Source of the DNA: Thermosipho sp. (in: thermotogales)
Lineage (GTDB): Bacteria > Thermotogota > Thermotogae > Thermotogales > Fervidobacteriaceae
Direction of reading: 5' to 3'
Assembly (NCBI GenBank): GCA_017656345.1
Contig: JACDNZ010000005.1
Location: forward strand, 37,532 to 101,531
Length of the DNA: 64,000 nt
Positions 43,515 to 52,145 of the stretch are shown here, one piece after another (the first letter of the stretch is position 1; every line of letters begins with the position of its first letter). Made by a program: the position numbers and the translations under genes. The notes beneath the pieces were generated by a model. The model was not told where the DNA came from. It saw nothing but the letters and a program-made list of their open reading frames with translations, and ran no database searches.

Positions 43515-44165
43515 ATGAAAAAACTAATCTTTTTTCTCAAAGACGAAAGAGGACAAATGTTACCGTTTTTAGCCATTGCCCTACTGATTATAATGGCTTT
43601 TGGAGCTTTAGGTATAGGCTATGCTGATATATATAAGGACAGAAGCAACATACGGGATGCTTTAGATGCCGCTGCATCGGCAGCGTTAAGTCCAGCACGA
43701 AAAAAATCAAAACCAACATATTACGGTGAACGTTACCGACCACCAAAATATCAGTATTATGATAACTCTACTAATCCACCTACGCCTCTGATACCGCCGG
43801 TTTTAATAAGCCCGGGGTACTGGTATAAGGTAACTGGAAATGAAAGAGACTACATTGACCTTGATATTGGCGAAGCACAAGAAGCGGCCGAATTTTACTT
43901 CAAGAAGAATTTGGCCCTGGATGGCATGGAATATAAAATACTGGAATGGGACCTGGATATTGATTTCGAGCAAAGACCATTACAGGTAGTTAAACAGAGA
44001 CAGAATACAGAAGGCGTTGTTACAACCTGGGAAGAAAACTTCCCTCGCTGGGTGAGTGCTACGTTGAATGTGCGCCTGGAAATGCCAGTAGCATGGGGCA
44101 CAATTGTGAAAAACGAAACCATAAAGACTAGGCTTTCTACGCAAACGGTTAAAGAATTGCGATGA
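43515..44165 (+). CDS. TadG/TadE-like pseudopilin, 216 aa
   Basis: The N-terminus (FLKDERGQMLPFLAIALLII) is of TadE/TadG type: a basic leader, a Gly processing site and a hydrophobic helix. It continues with RDALDAAASAAL, as in other TadG-like proteins. The rest is a beta-rich extracellular domain. Such proteins are minor pilins or assembly factors processed by the prepilin peptidase encoded just downstream. Confidence 0.75.
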   Translation: MKKLIFFLKDERGQMLPFLAIALLIIMAFGALGIGYADIYKDRSNIRDALDAAASAALSPARKKSKPTYYGERYRPPKYQYYDNSTNPPTPLIPPVLISPGYWYKVTGNERDYIDLDIGEAQEAAEFYFKKNLALDGMEYKILEWDLDIDFEQRPLQVVKQRQNTEGVVTTWEENFPRWVSATLNVRLEMPVAWGTIVKNETIKTRLSTQTVKELR

Positions 44166-44182
44166 AAAGGAGGGAGGGGTAA

Positions 44183-44572
44183 TTGAAATATTTCATTAAA
44201 GATGCAAAAGGCTCGGCAATAGTTGAAGTTTCAATAATGTTGCCTATTGTTTTAGCTTTAGTTTTTGGTTCAATTATGTTTATTCAAGCTCAAAGAACAC
44301 AGATTGTATTAGACATGGCCGCTCGTGAAGCAGCAAGAGATTTTGCAAAGACAGACAGCGTAAGCCGGGCAATTTTAAAAGCAGAAGAAGAGTTAAGAAT
44401 TGGTGGAATAGACCCAGACAAAACTAGGATTACGCCTATAAGAAATGGTTACGAAAGACAGGTTAAGATAGAAATATCATATCCACTGATGATTCCGTTT
44501 GTTGGAAAAATAGATCCAAAGCTAACTGGGCATTCAACATTCCATGTTGAATCTTCGACCGTATATTGGTAA
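44183..44572 (+). CDS. TadE-like pseudopilin, 129 aa
   Basis: This protein starts at TTG after AGGAGGGAGGGG. The start region KDAKGSAIVEVSIMLPIVLA has the Gly cleavage site and the Glu in the helix that are typical of TadE. RTQIVLDMAAREAAR follows, then a short beta domain. It should be processed and exported as a minor pilin. Confidence 0.82.
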   Translation: MKYFIKDAKGSAIVEVSIMLPIVLALVFGSIMFIQAQRTQIVLDMAAREAARDFAKTDSVSRAILKAEEELRIGGIDPDKTRITPIRNGYERQVKIEISYPLMIPFVGKIDPKLTGHSTFHVESSTVYW

Positions 44573-44626
44573 TTAAGAGTGAGAAGGTATTGTTAAATCA
44601 ATACCCTAACCAGAGGGGGAAGTCAC

Positions 44627-45121
44627 ATGCCAATTGAAAACATCCTATATTTCATACCTATTTTTTTACTAATTATAGCTTCGATAACCGATATTAAAAC
44701 ACATAAAATTAAGAATTACACTACATACCCCATGACATTAACGGGGCTATTCGCAGCATTTTACTTAAACGGGTTAAGCGGTTTATTTCTTTCGCTTATA
44801 GGCATGTTTGTAGGCGGCTTTACACTTGCAATATTACCCGGTTTCAGAAGTGGCGGAGGAGATATTAAGTTATCAGCAGCTTGTGGAGCTTGGCTATGCA
44901 GTATACAATCTATTTTTCAATTTATCTTTTTTTCTTTACTTTTCACCACAATAGTAATATTGGTAAAATATATACAGAGAGAAGGAATATCAAATTTTAT
45001 TGCATATCTAAAAATAGAAGTATTGACTTTGGGTAGAGTGAGAAACAATTACGGACACGTACCGATGGCGCCTCTAATGTTTATAGCTTATATGATGGCT
45101 CAAGGTGCTTTATGGGGGTGA
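44627..45121 (+). CDS. cpaA: Prepilin peptidase, CpaA/TadV type, copy 1
   Basis: The 164-aa polytopic protein belongs to peptidase family A24. Both catalytic aspartates are present: ASITDIKTHKIKN near residue 22 and SGGGDIKLSAACGAW near 80. It has about five membrane helices. It would cleave the Flp and TadE-type leaders encoded around it. A second copy lies at 49572. Confidence 0.9.
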   Translation: MPIENILYFIPIFLLIIASITDIKTHKIKNYTTYPMTLTGLFAAFYLNGLSGLFLSLIGMFVGGFTLAILPGFRSGGGDIKLSAACGAWLCSIQSIFQFIFFSLLFTTIVILVKYIQREGISNFIAYLKIEVLTLGRVRNNYGHVPMAPLMFIAYMMAQGALWG

Positions 45122-45125
45122 GTAG

Positions 45126-45893
45126 ATGGCACTTAAAAGAAGTTCCAAATTTATTATTGCTTTAATCGTGGGATTTTTTGTAGCAGGAGTCTCTGTCTAT
45201 TACCTGTTGAATTACGCTGCTAACTATCAGGAACTCACCCAGATTGTGGTTCCAAAAGAAGAAATAGGGCCTTATGTTCAAATTACCAGCAATCAAATAA
45301 AAATAAAGTCAGTACCAGTAGGGAGCATAGGAGAAAATATAGCTGTTGACAGCAGCCAAGTCATCGGAAAAGTTACCACAGTACCATTGTATCCCGGTGA
45401 ACAAATAAGACTTGAACGGCTAGCTGACAAAGAAATAATAGACGCAAACAAACACCATGTCGGAATAAACATTAATTTAACAAGAAGCGTCGGAGGCACT
45501 ATTGCCCCGGGTGATTTAGTGGATGTTTATTGGATACAGAACAATTTTGCGCCCGGTTCTTTATTGGCTGAAAATGCCAGAGTATTAAAAGTAATGGATA
45601 ATGCAGGCAGGCCAGTTAACAAAAGTTACTCGGAAAACGTATTAGAGCAGGCCAAAGGAAACAGTGGCTTGCCTGCAGTGGTAGTGTTGGCAGTAGATGC
45701 CGATGAAGTACCGGGAATCCTCAGAGGGAGTGCTGATGAAAGTAAAAATATCGTTCTGGTGAAAAAATTAAAGGCAGGTGAGAACCATGATAAGCAAGTG
45801 GACCGCGAAAATATCGCAAAACCAAGCGCACCTGTATCAAACGCCGAAGAACAGACTGAGAGTGGCCAGGATAGGCAAGAGACATCTTTTTGA
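45126..45893 (+). CDS. CpaB/RcpC-like pilus assembly protein, copy 2
   Basis: The 255-aa protein has an N-terminal helix (FIIALIVGFFVAGVSVYYLL) and an SAF-like domain (IVVPKEEIGPYVQITSNQI, PLYPGEQIRLERL). It also has an RcpC-type stretch (TIAPGDLVDVYWIQN, AVVVLAVDADEVPGIL) and a disordered tail. It differs clearly from copy 1, so the duplication is old. Its last 107 bases overlap the next gene in another frame. Confidence 0.75.
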   Translation: MALKRSSKFIIALIVGFFVAGVSVYYLLNYAANYQELTQIVVPKEEIGPYVQITSNQIKIKSVPVGSIGENIAVDSSQVIGKVTTVPLYPGEQIRLERLADKEIIDANKHHVGININLTRSVGGTIAPGDLVDVYWIQNNFAPGSLLAENARVLKVMDNAGRPVNKSYSENVLEQAKGNSGLPAVVVLAVDADEVPGILRGSADESKNIVLVKKLKAGENHDKQVDRENIAKPSAPVSNAEEQTESGQDRQETSF

Positions 45894-47169
45894 GGCGACA
45901 AAGTTTGTTCAAGATATAATCACTGATCCCGACGCGTTCGGTCAAGACATCGCAGCAGAACATCAGCAAATACTTGACGCCGCTCAAGCAGGAGATGTAA
46001 GGGCTATAAAAATAACCCAAAAGATTATTGCTAACATTCTAAGTAATTATGGCGTTGAAGTAGATGGCTACACAATGGAAGAGTTAGCCTATAATATCTA
46101 TTCCTATGCCTGGGGGTTAGATGTTATTGAAGATTACTACTGGGACGACGAAATAGACGAGATTAGGGTTAATTCTCCAAAGGATGTGTTTGTACAAAGG
46201 CGAGGCAAAAACGAACGGGTTAATGTTCAGTTTAAGGATGAAGAGCATGTAAAAAAAATATTGTCAAGATTATTTATCCATGACAGAGGTGTATCGCTAA
46301 CAAGCTCTACGCCAGTTGTCGAATCTATCAGACTCGATGGAACACGGGTAACGGCAACCTGTCCACCTGCTACAAGCAGTCACACGTTTGTTTTGAGAAA
46401 GAAAACTTTTGTGCCAACAGCCCAGAAGCTCATAGAAGCAGAAACCGTAAGTCCTCAACTGCTAGACTTATTAGCATACCTGGTAAACGGAAGGGCAAAT
46501 ATTTTAATTTCCGGTGGTACAGGCACAGGCAAAACCACATTCTTAAGATTTCTTGTGCGATACATGGATGAACGACTTCGTATTGTGACTCTTGAAAGCG
46601 ATAGAGAATTAGAATTGAGAGATATTTATCCCGACAGAGATATAGTAGAGATGGAAGAACATCCAGAAATTGGTTTAACCATGGATAAACAGTTTAGGAC
46701 GGTATTGAGATATAGTCCAGACGTAATACTAGTTGGAGAATTTCGCGGAAGAGGCGAAGCTACAAATGCAGTAAAAGCTTGTGTACGTGGTCATAACGGG
46801 AGTATGGCAACGGCACACTTTGGGTCTCCCCAGGAGGCAATTGAGGGCACAGCAAAAATGATGCTAGAAGAAGGGCTTAACCTGCCTTTGGATGTTGCTC
46901 AGTTATGGGTGGCTAGTGCTTTTCAAATCGTAATTCAAATGTTTTCAGATTCAAGGCGAGGGATAAAAAAAGTAACTAAAGTAACAGAAGTATCAACGAG
47001 ATTTAACAAAGTACACTATACCGATTTAGCAGTATGGGTTCCCAGCTCAGATGACTTCTTTAAAGGCCACTGGGAATTTCCGAATCCGATAAGCACAAAA
47101 CTACTAGACCACATGGCACAATTCAACCCCGACCCTGAGTTATTAGAAAAGGTGTTGAAGCTAACATGA
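45787..47169 (+). CDS. CpaF/TadA secretion ATPase, copy 2
   Basis: The 460-aa protein is a second type II/IV secretion ATPase, with Walker A SGGTGTGKTTFLRFL near residue 242, VTLESDRELEL, Walker B SPDVILVGEFRGRGE, and RGHNGSMATAHFGSPQEA. The P-loop and boxes are intact. The ATG at 45787 is preceded by AGGTGAG and lies inside the cpaB copy 2 gene, an overlap of 107 bases. TadB-like and TadC-like genes follow, so this is a second complete motor set. Confidence 0.9.
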   Translation: MISKWTAKISQNQAHLYQTPKNRLRVARIGKRHLFEATKFVQDIITDPDAFGQDIAAEHQQILDAAQAGDVRAIKITQKIIANILSNYGVEVDGYTMEELAYNIYSYAWGLDVIEDYYWDDEIDEIRVNSPKDVFVQRRGKNERVNVQFKDEEHVKKILSRLFIHDRGVSLTSSTPVVESIRLDGTRVTATCPPATSSHTFVLRKKTFVPTAQKLIEAETVSPQLLDLLAYLVNGRANILISGGTGTGKTTFLRFLVRYMDERLRIVTLESDRELELRDIYPDRDIVEMEEHPEIGLTMDKQFRTVLRYSPDVILVGEFRGRGEATNAVKACVRGHNGSMATAHFGSPQEAIEGTAKMMLEEGLNLPLDVAQLWVASAFQIVIQMFSDSRRGIKKVTKVTEVSTRFNKVHYTDLAVWVPSSDDFFKGHWEFPNPISTKLLDHMAQFNPDPELLEKVLKLT

Positions 47170-48194
47170 TAGACCAGCTAACGCAAAGTATACAAGGAAT
47201 CAGAATTTCACCAGTGCAGTTGAAAATTTTAGGATTATCCCTGCTTGCTGGTATATCCATAGCCATACCTATTGCAATGATTACCTCCCGATTTCTTACA
47301 TGGCTCGAATTAAAAATACTGCAAACACCGTTGTATTCGGCATGGAAAACAATAATAAAACGAAAGCAAAATCGAGATAACTTACCTATGGCAGTAAGAA
47401 AAGCACTAGCAATGAGAGAACATACAGAAGAACTTCCTGATTGGATGGAAGGATGGATCAGTCAAGTAGAGAGACGTTTGAAAAAGTCCGGGTTAAAAAT
47501 TCCGCTTGGCAGGTATCTGTTAGGAATGATTTTAGGGGCAGTAGTTGGAACAGTAATAGGACTTGCGATGCTTAAAAATGTAGCTGTTGCAATTATTTTA
47601 GGCATGTCGGCCTTCCTGATACCGGACATAATTCTTGTAACCTATATCCAAAAACGCCGAACAAAATTAATCGAACAACTGGGAACTGCCGTCCGAGTTT
47701 TTGCCGTTGAATTTCGCGACACCCCACAGGTAGGGAGAGCCCTAAGAAGGACAGCGATAAGAATCCCGTCGCCTTTGGGAGATGTGTTAGACCAAGCATG
47801 TAAAGAGCTTGCTGCCGGCAAGAAAAAAGATGAGGTACTTGGAAGGATGATGGAAGAATTAGACTTTGATTACGGGAGAATATTTGTTCAGCTTTTAAGG
47901 ATGGCATGGGATGATGCTTCGGTTCAACCTCTTTTTTCACGCCTTGCTACTAGAATAGCGAGCTTACAGTCGTTGATTGCCAAAAACAATTCGAGTTTGG
48001 CATATGGCCGAGTAATGGCTATGATTGTCAATGCCTTAATAGTGCCTGTGTATATCGTGGTGCAATGGAAAGTGCCGGGAGCAGCCGAGTACATGACAAC
48101 ACATCCAGTAGGAAAACTTTTGGTTACAATGAGCTTTCTGTCAGTGCTAGTAGGACTAGTTCTGGATCGCTACCTAAGCGGGGTGAAAGTCTAA
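47166..48194 (+). CDS. TadB-like platform protein, copy 2
   Basis: The 342-aa protein has membrane helices near residues 22-45 and 118-160 (LLGMILGAVVGTVIGLAML, VAVAIILGMSAFLIPDIIL) and near the C-terminus. The T2SS-F-like segment between (LGTAVRVFAVEFRDTPQVGR, LGDVLDQACKELAAGK) fits TadB. Its start overlaps the CpaF stop and its stop overlaps the next start (TAATG), so translation is coupled. Confidence 0.8.
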   Translation: MIDQLTQSIQGIRISPVQLKILGLSLLAGISIAIPIAMITSRFLTWLELKILQTPLYSAWKTIIKRKQNRDNLPMAVRKALAMREHTEELPDWMEGWISQVERRLKKSGLKIPLGRYLLGMILGAVVGTVIGLAMLKNVAVAIILGMSAFLIPDIILVTYIQKRRTKLIEQLGTAVRVFAVEFRDTPQVGRALRRTAIRIPSPLGDVLDQACKELAAGKKKDEVLGRMMEELDFDYGRIFVQLLRMAWDDASVQPLFSRLATRIASLQSLIAKNNSSLAYGRVMAMIVNALIVPVYIVVQWKVPGAAEYMTTHPVGKLLVTMSFLSVLVGLVLDRYLSGVKV

Positions 48195-48994
48195 TGAGCG
48201 GCAAGTACATTATTTGGGGGCTTTCAGTAACAGCATCTTTTGGAATTGGCATAGTTGTGACAGCGGTCCTTTACATGTTGCTTGAAAAAATATTTAAAAA
48301 CAGAGCAGACAAATTCCGAGCAACAGAACCTCAATTTATGCCTAAACAGACATTGTTTCTTAAAAAGTTATTTGATGACCGGACAATATTATTTTCTATG
48401 GGAGGTGGTGCAATACTATTCGGACTAGTAGCACTAGGAAGTTTAGCGATGCTACCGTTCATGTTTATGGGTGCAGTAATAGGCTTTATTGTCGGACACA
48501 TGTTAAAAAGAGTGACAAGAAATTCTATGGAATTTAAAAAGATAAAAGAAGTAGCACTGCTTTATGAATGCATTGATTTATTCACAAAAGCAAGATACAC
48601 AGTACGCCAATCTTTGCAGATAAGCAAAATCTTGGTTCCAAATCTCGAAAGGCACATTGATAACTGCCTTTCAAGATGGCCCAGCGGGCCGTTAAATGCA
48701 ATCGAATTATTAGGAGAAGAAATAGGCGTTAAACATGCTGATATGCTTTCAGGCATACTAATGCAAGCCGAAGAAGCCGGCGTTGAAAACGTAAAAGGCA
48801 TAATGGAACAAGAGGCTATTAGATTAGAAGAATTGAGAGAGTCACTGGCCGAAAGCAGGATAGCGACTAAACCCATTTATTCATCAATTTATTTGTTTTT
48901 ACCTGTTGCTTCCATTCTTGGCATAATAGTTTCTCCACTGGCTTATAGAGCAATCCAGCTAATTACTTCGTTTCAAGCTGGAGGGCTTAAATAA
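48194..48994 (+). CDS. TadC-like platform protein, copy 2
   Basis: The 266-aa protein has an N-terminal helix (TASFGIGIVVTAVLYMLLE), a central hydrophobic pair (FGLVALGSLAMLPFMFMG) and a C-terminal helix. The region between contains EVALLYECIDLFTKARYTVR and MLSGILMQAEEAGVENVKGI, in line with the T2SS-F fold. The start at 48194 overlaps the TadB-like stop. A longer frame from 48065 is an overlap artefact. Confidence 0.78.
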   Translation: MSGKYIIWGLSVTASFGIGIVVTAVLYMLLEKIFKNRADKFRATEPQFMPKQTLFLKKLFDDRTILFSMGGGAILFGLVALGSLAMLPFMFMGAVIGFIVGHMLKRVTRNSMEFKKIKEVALLYECIDLFTKARYTVRQSLQISKILVPNLERHIDNCLSRWPSGPLNAIELLGEEIGVKHADMLSGILMQAEEAGVENVKGIMEQEAIRLEELRESLAESRIATKPIYSSIYLFLPVASILGIIVSPLAYRAIQLITSFQAGGLK

Positions 48995-49017
48995 AAAAAA
49001 TATAGGAGGCGGTACAC

Positions 49018-49293
49018 ATGCTAAAAACGGTAAAAAACTTTATTAAAGATGAAAGGGGTGCTGTTACCTCGGTAGAACTGATTGGGTACACATTACTCAT
49101 TGCTGGTGCGGTAACACTGATTGGTTTTGGTGTCACTGCAATGGGACGCGGCAAAGCAGGGGATATGATTAGTGACTTTAAAAACCTCAAAGCTATGGAC
49201 GACTTAGTTGATGAGAATTCTGGTTACGGGTACGTTGCCGGCACCGAAACTACCGGCAGGACTGGTATGGTTACTGATGTTCAGGGTCAGTAA
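49018..49293 (+). CDS. Flp-type pilin 1, 91 aa
   Basis: It has a basic leader (TVKNFIKDERG), then AVTSVELIGYTLLIAGAV as the hydrophobic helix, with Glu after the Gly cleavage site. This is a Flp-type major pilin, but with an unusually long C-terminal part of about 45 polar, Gly-rich residues. AGGAGG precedes it. A perfect hairpin follows, which suggests raised expression. Confidence 0.82.
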   Translation: MLKTVKNFIKDERGAVTSVELIGYTLLIAGAVTLIGFGVTAMGRGKAGDMISDFKNLKAMDDLVDENSGYGYVAGTETTGRTGMVTDVQGQ

Positions 49294-49301
49294 AAATAAA
49301 C

Positions 49302-49329
49302 GCCACCTATTAGCTACATAATAGGTGGC
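49302..49329 (+). other. Perfect hairpin after the Flp pilin gene
   Basis: Eleven-base arms GCCACCTATTA and TAATAGGTGGC enclose GCTACA. No T tract follows. An mRNA-stabilising or processing role that raises pilin yield is more likely than termination. Confidence 0.65.
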
Positions 49330-49360
49330 TCCGTTCCTACTTTAAATAGAGGTGGTTATT

Positions 49361-49552
49361 TTGAAAGGGATAAAAAAGTTTCTCGCTGATGAAAAAGGTG
49401 CGGTAACCACGGTTGAAATTATCGGCTATACAATCATTTTAGGCGGAGCAACAGCATTAATAGGTTATGGTTTATCCGCAGCAATGCGTGGCTTAGCTGG
49501 CAGTGTAATAAAAAACATTAAGAGTGCCGACCCCAATAATCCTGGTCCATGA
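49361..49552 (+). CDS. Flp-type pilin 2, 63 aa
   Basis: It starts at TTG after AGAGGTGG. The leader GIKKFLADEKG is followed by AVTTVEIIGYTIILGGATAL. It is closely related to Flp pilin 1 but has the usual short length. The two probably arose by tandem duplication and would be cut by either prepilin peptidase. Confidence 0.82.
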   Translation: MKGIKKFLADEKGAVTTVEIIGYTIILGGATALIGYGLSAAMRGLAGSVIKNIKSADPNNPGP

Positions 49553-49571
49553 AACAGAAGGAGAGTTTAAA

Positions 49572-50108
49572 ATGCAAGAAATAAAATTGCTTATTTTGGC
49601 CCTATCGGCAGTAGTGGCAACGATAACTGACTTAAAATCTGGTTTAATCAAAAACTGGCTTACACTGCCGTTATGGTTTAGCGGTTTAATATACAGTTTC
49701 TACTTAAATGGATTCAACGGGCTTATTTCAGCTCTTGGTGCTGGATTGCTGGTAGTAATAACAACATTTAGGTTTAGCACGCCTGGTGGTGGTGATATAA
49801 AACTAGGGCTGGGAGTAGGAGCATGGATAGGAGTCAACGGGTGGCCTCCGTATTTTATAGGTGCAGCGTTAACTCGTATTATCTTATCTTTAATTGTTAA
49901 GTTAAAAATATATACACCGCAAGGGTTTTTAAACGGTTTAAAGCTCGAAATGGTAACTTTTCAGATGCCGCCGGCAGGGGAAAGAAACTTTGCTATATTT
50001 CAAAATGCTGCCAAAAGTGCAGGGTATAACGGTGATGCACCAGTAGTACCCGGAGCTTTATGGGTAGCTGGCGGTGTGTTTGCCTATATTATCGCAGCAC
50101 TTCTCTAA
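49572..50108 (+). CDS. Prepilin peptidase, CpaA/TadV type, copy 2
   Basis: The 178-aa polytopic protein has both A24 aspartate motifs: ATITDLKSGLIKNW near residue 21 and TPGGGDIKLGLGVGAW near 75. It resembles copy 1 at 44627 in layout. Placement directly after two Flp pilins suggests dedication to them. The start at 49572 follows AAGGAGA; the longer frame upstream overlaps pilin 2. Confidence 0.88.
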   Translation: MQEIKLLILALSAVVATITDLKSGLIKNWLTLPLWFSGLIYSFYLNGFNGLISALGAGLLVVITTFRFSTPGGGDIKLGLGVGAWIGVNGWPPYFIGAALTRIILSLIVKLKIYTPQGFLNGLKLEMVTFQMPPAGERNFAIFQNAAKSAGYNGDAPVVPGALWVAGGVFAYIIAALL

Positions 50109-50122
50109 AGGAGGGTGTCAAC

Positions 50123-50308
50123 GTGTGGAAAAACTTCGTAAACTTTTTGAAGGACGAGGATGGCACTATCTCAATCGAATATTTAATATTGGCTTTTTTA
50201 TTAACCGGTGTTGCAGGATTGATTGCAGCCGGGATAACAGACGCATTGAGAACAACACACAACTCCCAGGTGAACAGCATTACAGATATACTTGGAAGCG
50301 GTTACTAA
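50123..50308 (+). CDS. Flp-type pilin 3, 61 aa
   Basis: It starts at GTG after AAAGGAGGG. The leader WKNFVNFLKDEDG is followed by TISIEYLILAFLLTGVAGLI, with Glu-Tyr at +5/+6, the canonical Flp signature. Its full length is overlapped by another open frame (50125-50739) whose hydrophobic pilin-like part begins just after this stop. Confidence 0.8.
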   Translation: MWKNFVNFLKDEDGTISIEYLILAFLLTGVAGLIAAGITDALRTTHNSQVNSITDILGSGY

Positions 50309-50739
50309 GAGATGAAAGAGGAATATCCGCTATAGAATTGTTAATCGTGACAACAATTGTAACATATCTTACCTATTCCGGCATTGAATACTGGGCGATA
50401 ATGACTAGATATCAGCAAGCAAGCCACTTGGCAAATTACTATCTTCAGAGAATGTCCCTGGAAGGCAGATTAAGTATAACCGATGAAAATAATTTAATTA
50501 GCGATTTCAATAAGATTTCGCTTACAGTTAACAGTATTGAAGGGCCAAAAGAATCGGCAGGTAACCCGCGGGTTTTAAGAAAACCCGAGGATCCGATAAA
50601 TAGCACTATCACATTAAGAATAACCGCCACCCCTACTGTCGAGCCGCTATGGATTGGCAAATTAATTGGTGGTAATACAGCTGGCGGCTCGCAAATAGTA
50701 GTCGGGGGTGAAACATTAAGTGAAAGATATACTCCTTAA
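50125..50739 (+). CDS. Pseudopilin with no ordinary start, overlapping Flp pilin 3
   Basis: The recognisable part begins near 50290 with KRLLRDERG then ISAIELLIVTTIVTYLTYSG. This is a prepilin-type N-terminus with Glu at +5, followed by a beta-rich domain of about 100 residues. No ATG, GTG or TTG lies in this frame near there. The nearest is GTG at 50125, two bases after the pilin 3 GTG, which would put about 57 extra residues in front, read from pilin 3 in another frame. Alternatives are a rare start codon, a -1 frameshift that joins it to pilin 3, or a sequence error. The boundaries given assume the GTG. Confidence 0.5.
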   Translation: MEKLRKLFEGRGWHYLNRIFNIGFFINRCCRIDCSRDNRRIENNTQLPGEQHYRYTWKRLLRDERGISAIELLIVTTIVTYLTYSGIEYWAIMTRYQQASHLANYYLQRMSLEGRLSITDENNLISDFNKISLTVNSIEGPKESAGNPRVLRKPEDPINSTITLRITATPTVEPLWIGKLIGGNTAGGSQIVVGGETLSERYTP

Positions 50740-51355
50740 ACTTAAAAAAGATGAAAAAGGCGCCGTTATATTATGGGTGCTTTTACTCATTCCTGTGCTA
50801 TACCTTGCTACAACTTACACGGTTATACAAGTCCAGGTAATTACAGGAGCAGATGTAGACCTGCAGGGTGGACTAAATAGTGCGGTAAAAGCAGCAGCGG
50901 CACAGGTTACTGACGACAGCCAAGCTGACGGCAATCCGAGAATAAACACTAATATTGCTCACCTTGCTTTTCGTCAAGAACTTGCTAGAAACTTAGGGTT
51001 AGACCAAACAACTTTGACACCTTTAACGGGCTCGCTGTTAGCTGAAGCCCCTAACTATATACTTATAGTTTACAACGGCGATGATGCTTTTGCTTCCGGC
51101 GGAGCTCTTGATGCCAGGATATTCGAGTTTAAAAACGGCTTTCTTACCGCCACAGATTTTGTGGGAACAGGTTTTCCTTTTACTTTTGGAGTTGATAACA
51201 ATAATATATATCTTTCGGCAACCGGTATTAAACAGGTAACCCTGGATCAACCCGGAGTTATAGCTTTAGTAACAGTTAAACAGAAGAAAATTGTAGGTTC
51301 GGATAATCCTAACATACAAATATCACGCTGGGCATGTGCGAAAATTGTGTACTAA
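50720..51355 (+). CDS. TadE/TadG-like minor pilin, 211 aa
   Basis: It starts at GTG nine bases after GGGGGTG and overlaps the previous frame by 20 bases. The N-terminus LKKDEKGAVILWVLLLIPVL is of Tad minor-pilin type. It then has GGLNSAVKAAAAQV and a beta-rich C-terminal domain of about 140 residues. It probably belongs to the second pilin set. Confidence 0.7.
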   Translation: MKDILLKLKKDEKGAVILWVLLLIPVLYLATTYTVIQVQVITGADVDLQGGLNSAVKAAAAQVTDDSQADGNPRINTNIAHLAFRQELARNLGLDQTTLTPLTGSLLAEAPNYILIVYNGDDAFASGGALDARIFEFKNGFLTATDFVGTGFPFTFGVDNNNIYLSATGIKQVTLDQPGVIALVTVKQKKIVGSDNPNIQISRWACAKIVY

Positions 51356-51404
51356 AAGCTAGTACCTCTCCTTTTTGCAAGTGGCTTTTAAAGGAGTGAT
51401 TGAG

Positions 51405-52145
51405 ATTAAAAGAAAGCTGTTGTTTCTGATAGTTACGCTGCTTGTCGTAGGGCTCATCAGTGCGTTTTCCCTGTACTCTCAAGGGTATGTCTATAAAAAT
51501 ACAGTGCAAGAGAAAGTTAAAGAATGGGTGATAGCTGTTGCTAACGGACAGAAGGAAAGTGCTTTAGCGTTATCTTCCGGGCAGGTAAGATTCCATATTG
51601 CTGCTAAACAGAATGTAATACCTAAATATGAGGTAATCAGTATAGATGTTAAGGTTAAGGCCGCCAGTAAAGACTGGGCTAAAGCTAATGTTACATTAGA
51701 AACCAAAGACGAAAAGGGGATTATTGACGTTCACTGGTATGATATCTACCTGAACAAAAATAAACATTGGGAAATATACAGGGTTGAAGAAGTCAGTCCT
51801 GATTTAGATAAAATCGTTTTAATGAAGGCCAGTAAAGAAGATATTAAGCAGGCCCAAATAGTCTTTCAAAACTATTTAACTTTATTAACTCAAAACGAAT
51901 ATGTAAAAGCGGCAAATTATCTAATCGGCAGGGCTAAAAATGCACATGTAAGAGACGAAGGCAAATTCAAAAAATCAACTGTATTAACAACATTTAAAAA
52001 CCTGAACTTCCACCTTCTATATAACAGCAAAAAGCACTTAATACTAAAGTGTGCCTATACAGTTGAAAAAAGACCGGTAAGTGTAGCCGCATCGTTATTT
52101 AAAACTTCTGAAGGGTGGAAAATCTATAATGTATCGCAAAACTAG
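51405..52145 (+). CDS. Membrane-anchored NTF2-like protein with probable ATT start
   Basis: The 246-aa protein begins KRKLLFLIVTLLVVGLISAF, a signal-anchor sequence. Two NTF2-like segments follow (VKEWVIAVANGQKESALALS with DVHWYDIYLNKNKHWEIYRV, then IVFQNYLTLLTQNEYVKAAN). No ATG, GTG or TTG stands at a usable distance from a ribosome binding site. An ATT at 51405 lies eight bases after GGAG and gives a perfect start of the signal-anchor. Frames from 51375 lack such a site. Its 3' end overlaps the next gene by 17 bases. Confidence 0.6.
   Translation: MKRKLLFLIVTLLVVGLISAFSLYSQGYVYKNTVQEKVKEWVIAVANGQKESALALSSGQVRFHIAAKQNVIPKYEVISIDVKVKAASKDWAKANVTLETKDEKGIIDVHWYDIYLNKNKHWEIYRVEEVSPDLDKIVLMKASKEDIKQAQIVFQNYLTLLTQNEYVKAANYLIGRAKNAHVRDEGKFKKSTVLTTFKNLNFHLLYNSKKHLILKCAYTVEKRPVSVAASLFKTSEGWKIYNVSQN

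Noticed and set aside
48065..48193. Longer N-terminus for the TadC-like protein
   Set aside because: The 43 extra codons overlap the TadB-like gene in another frame and are low in hydrophobic residues; the ATG at 48194 overlaps the upstream stop as in other coupled genes.
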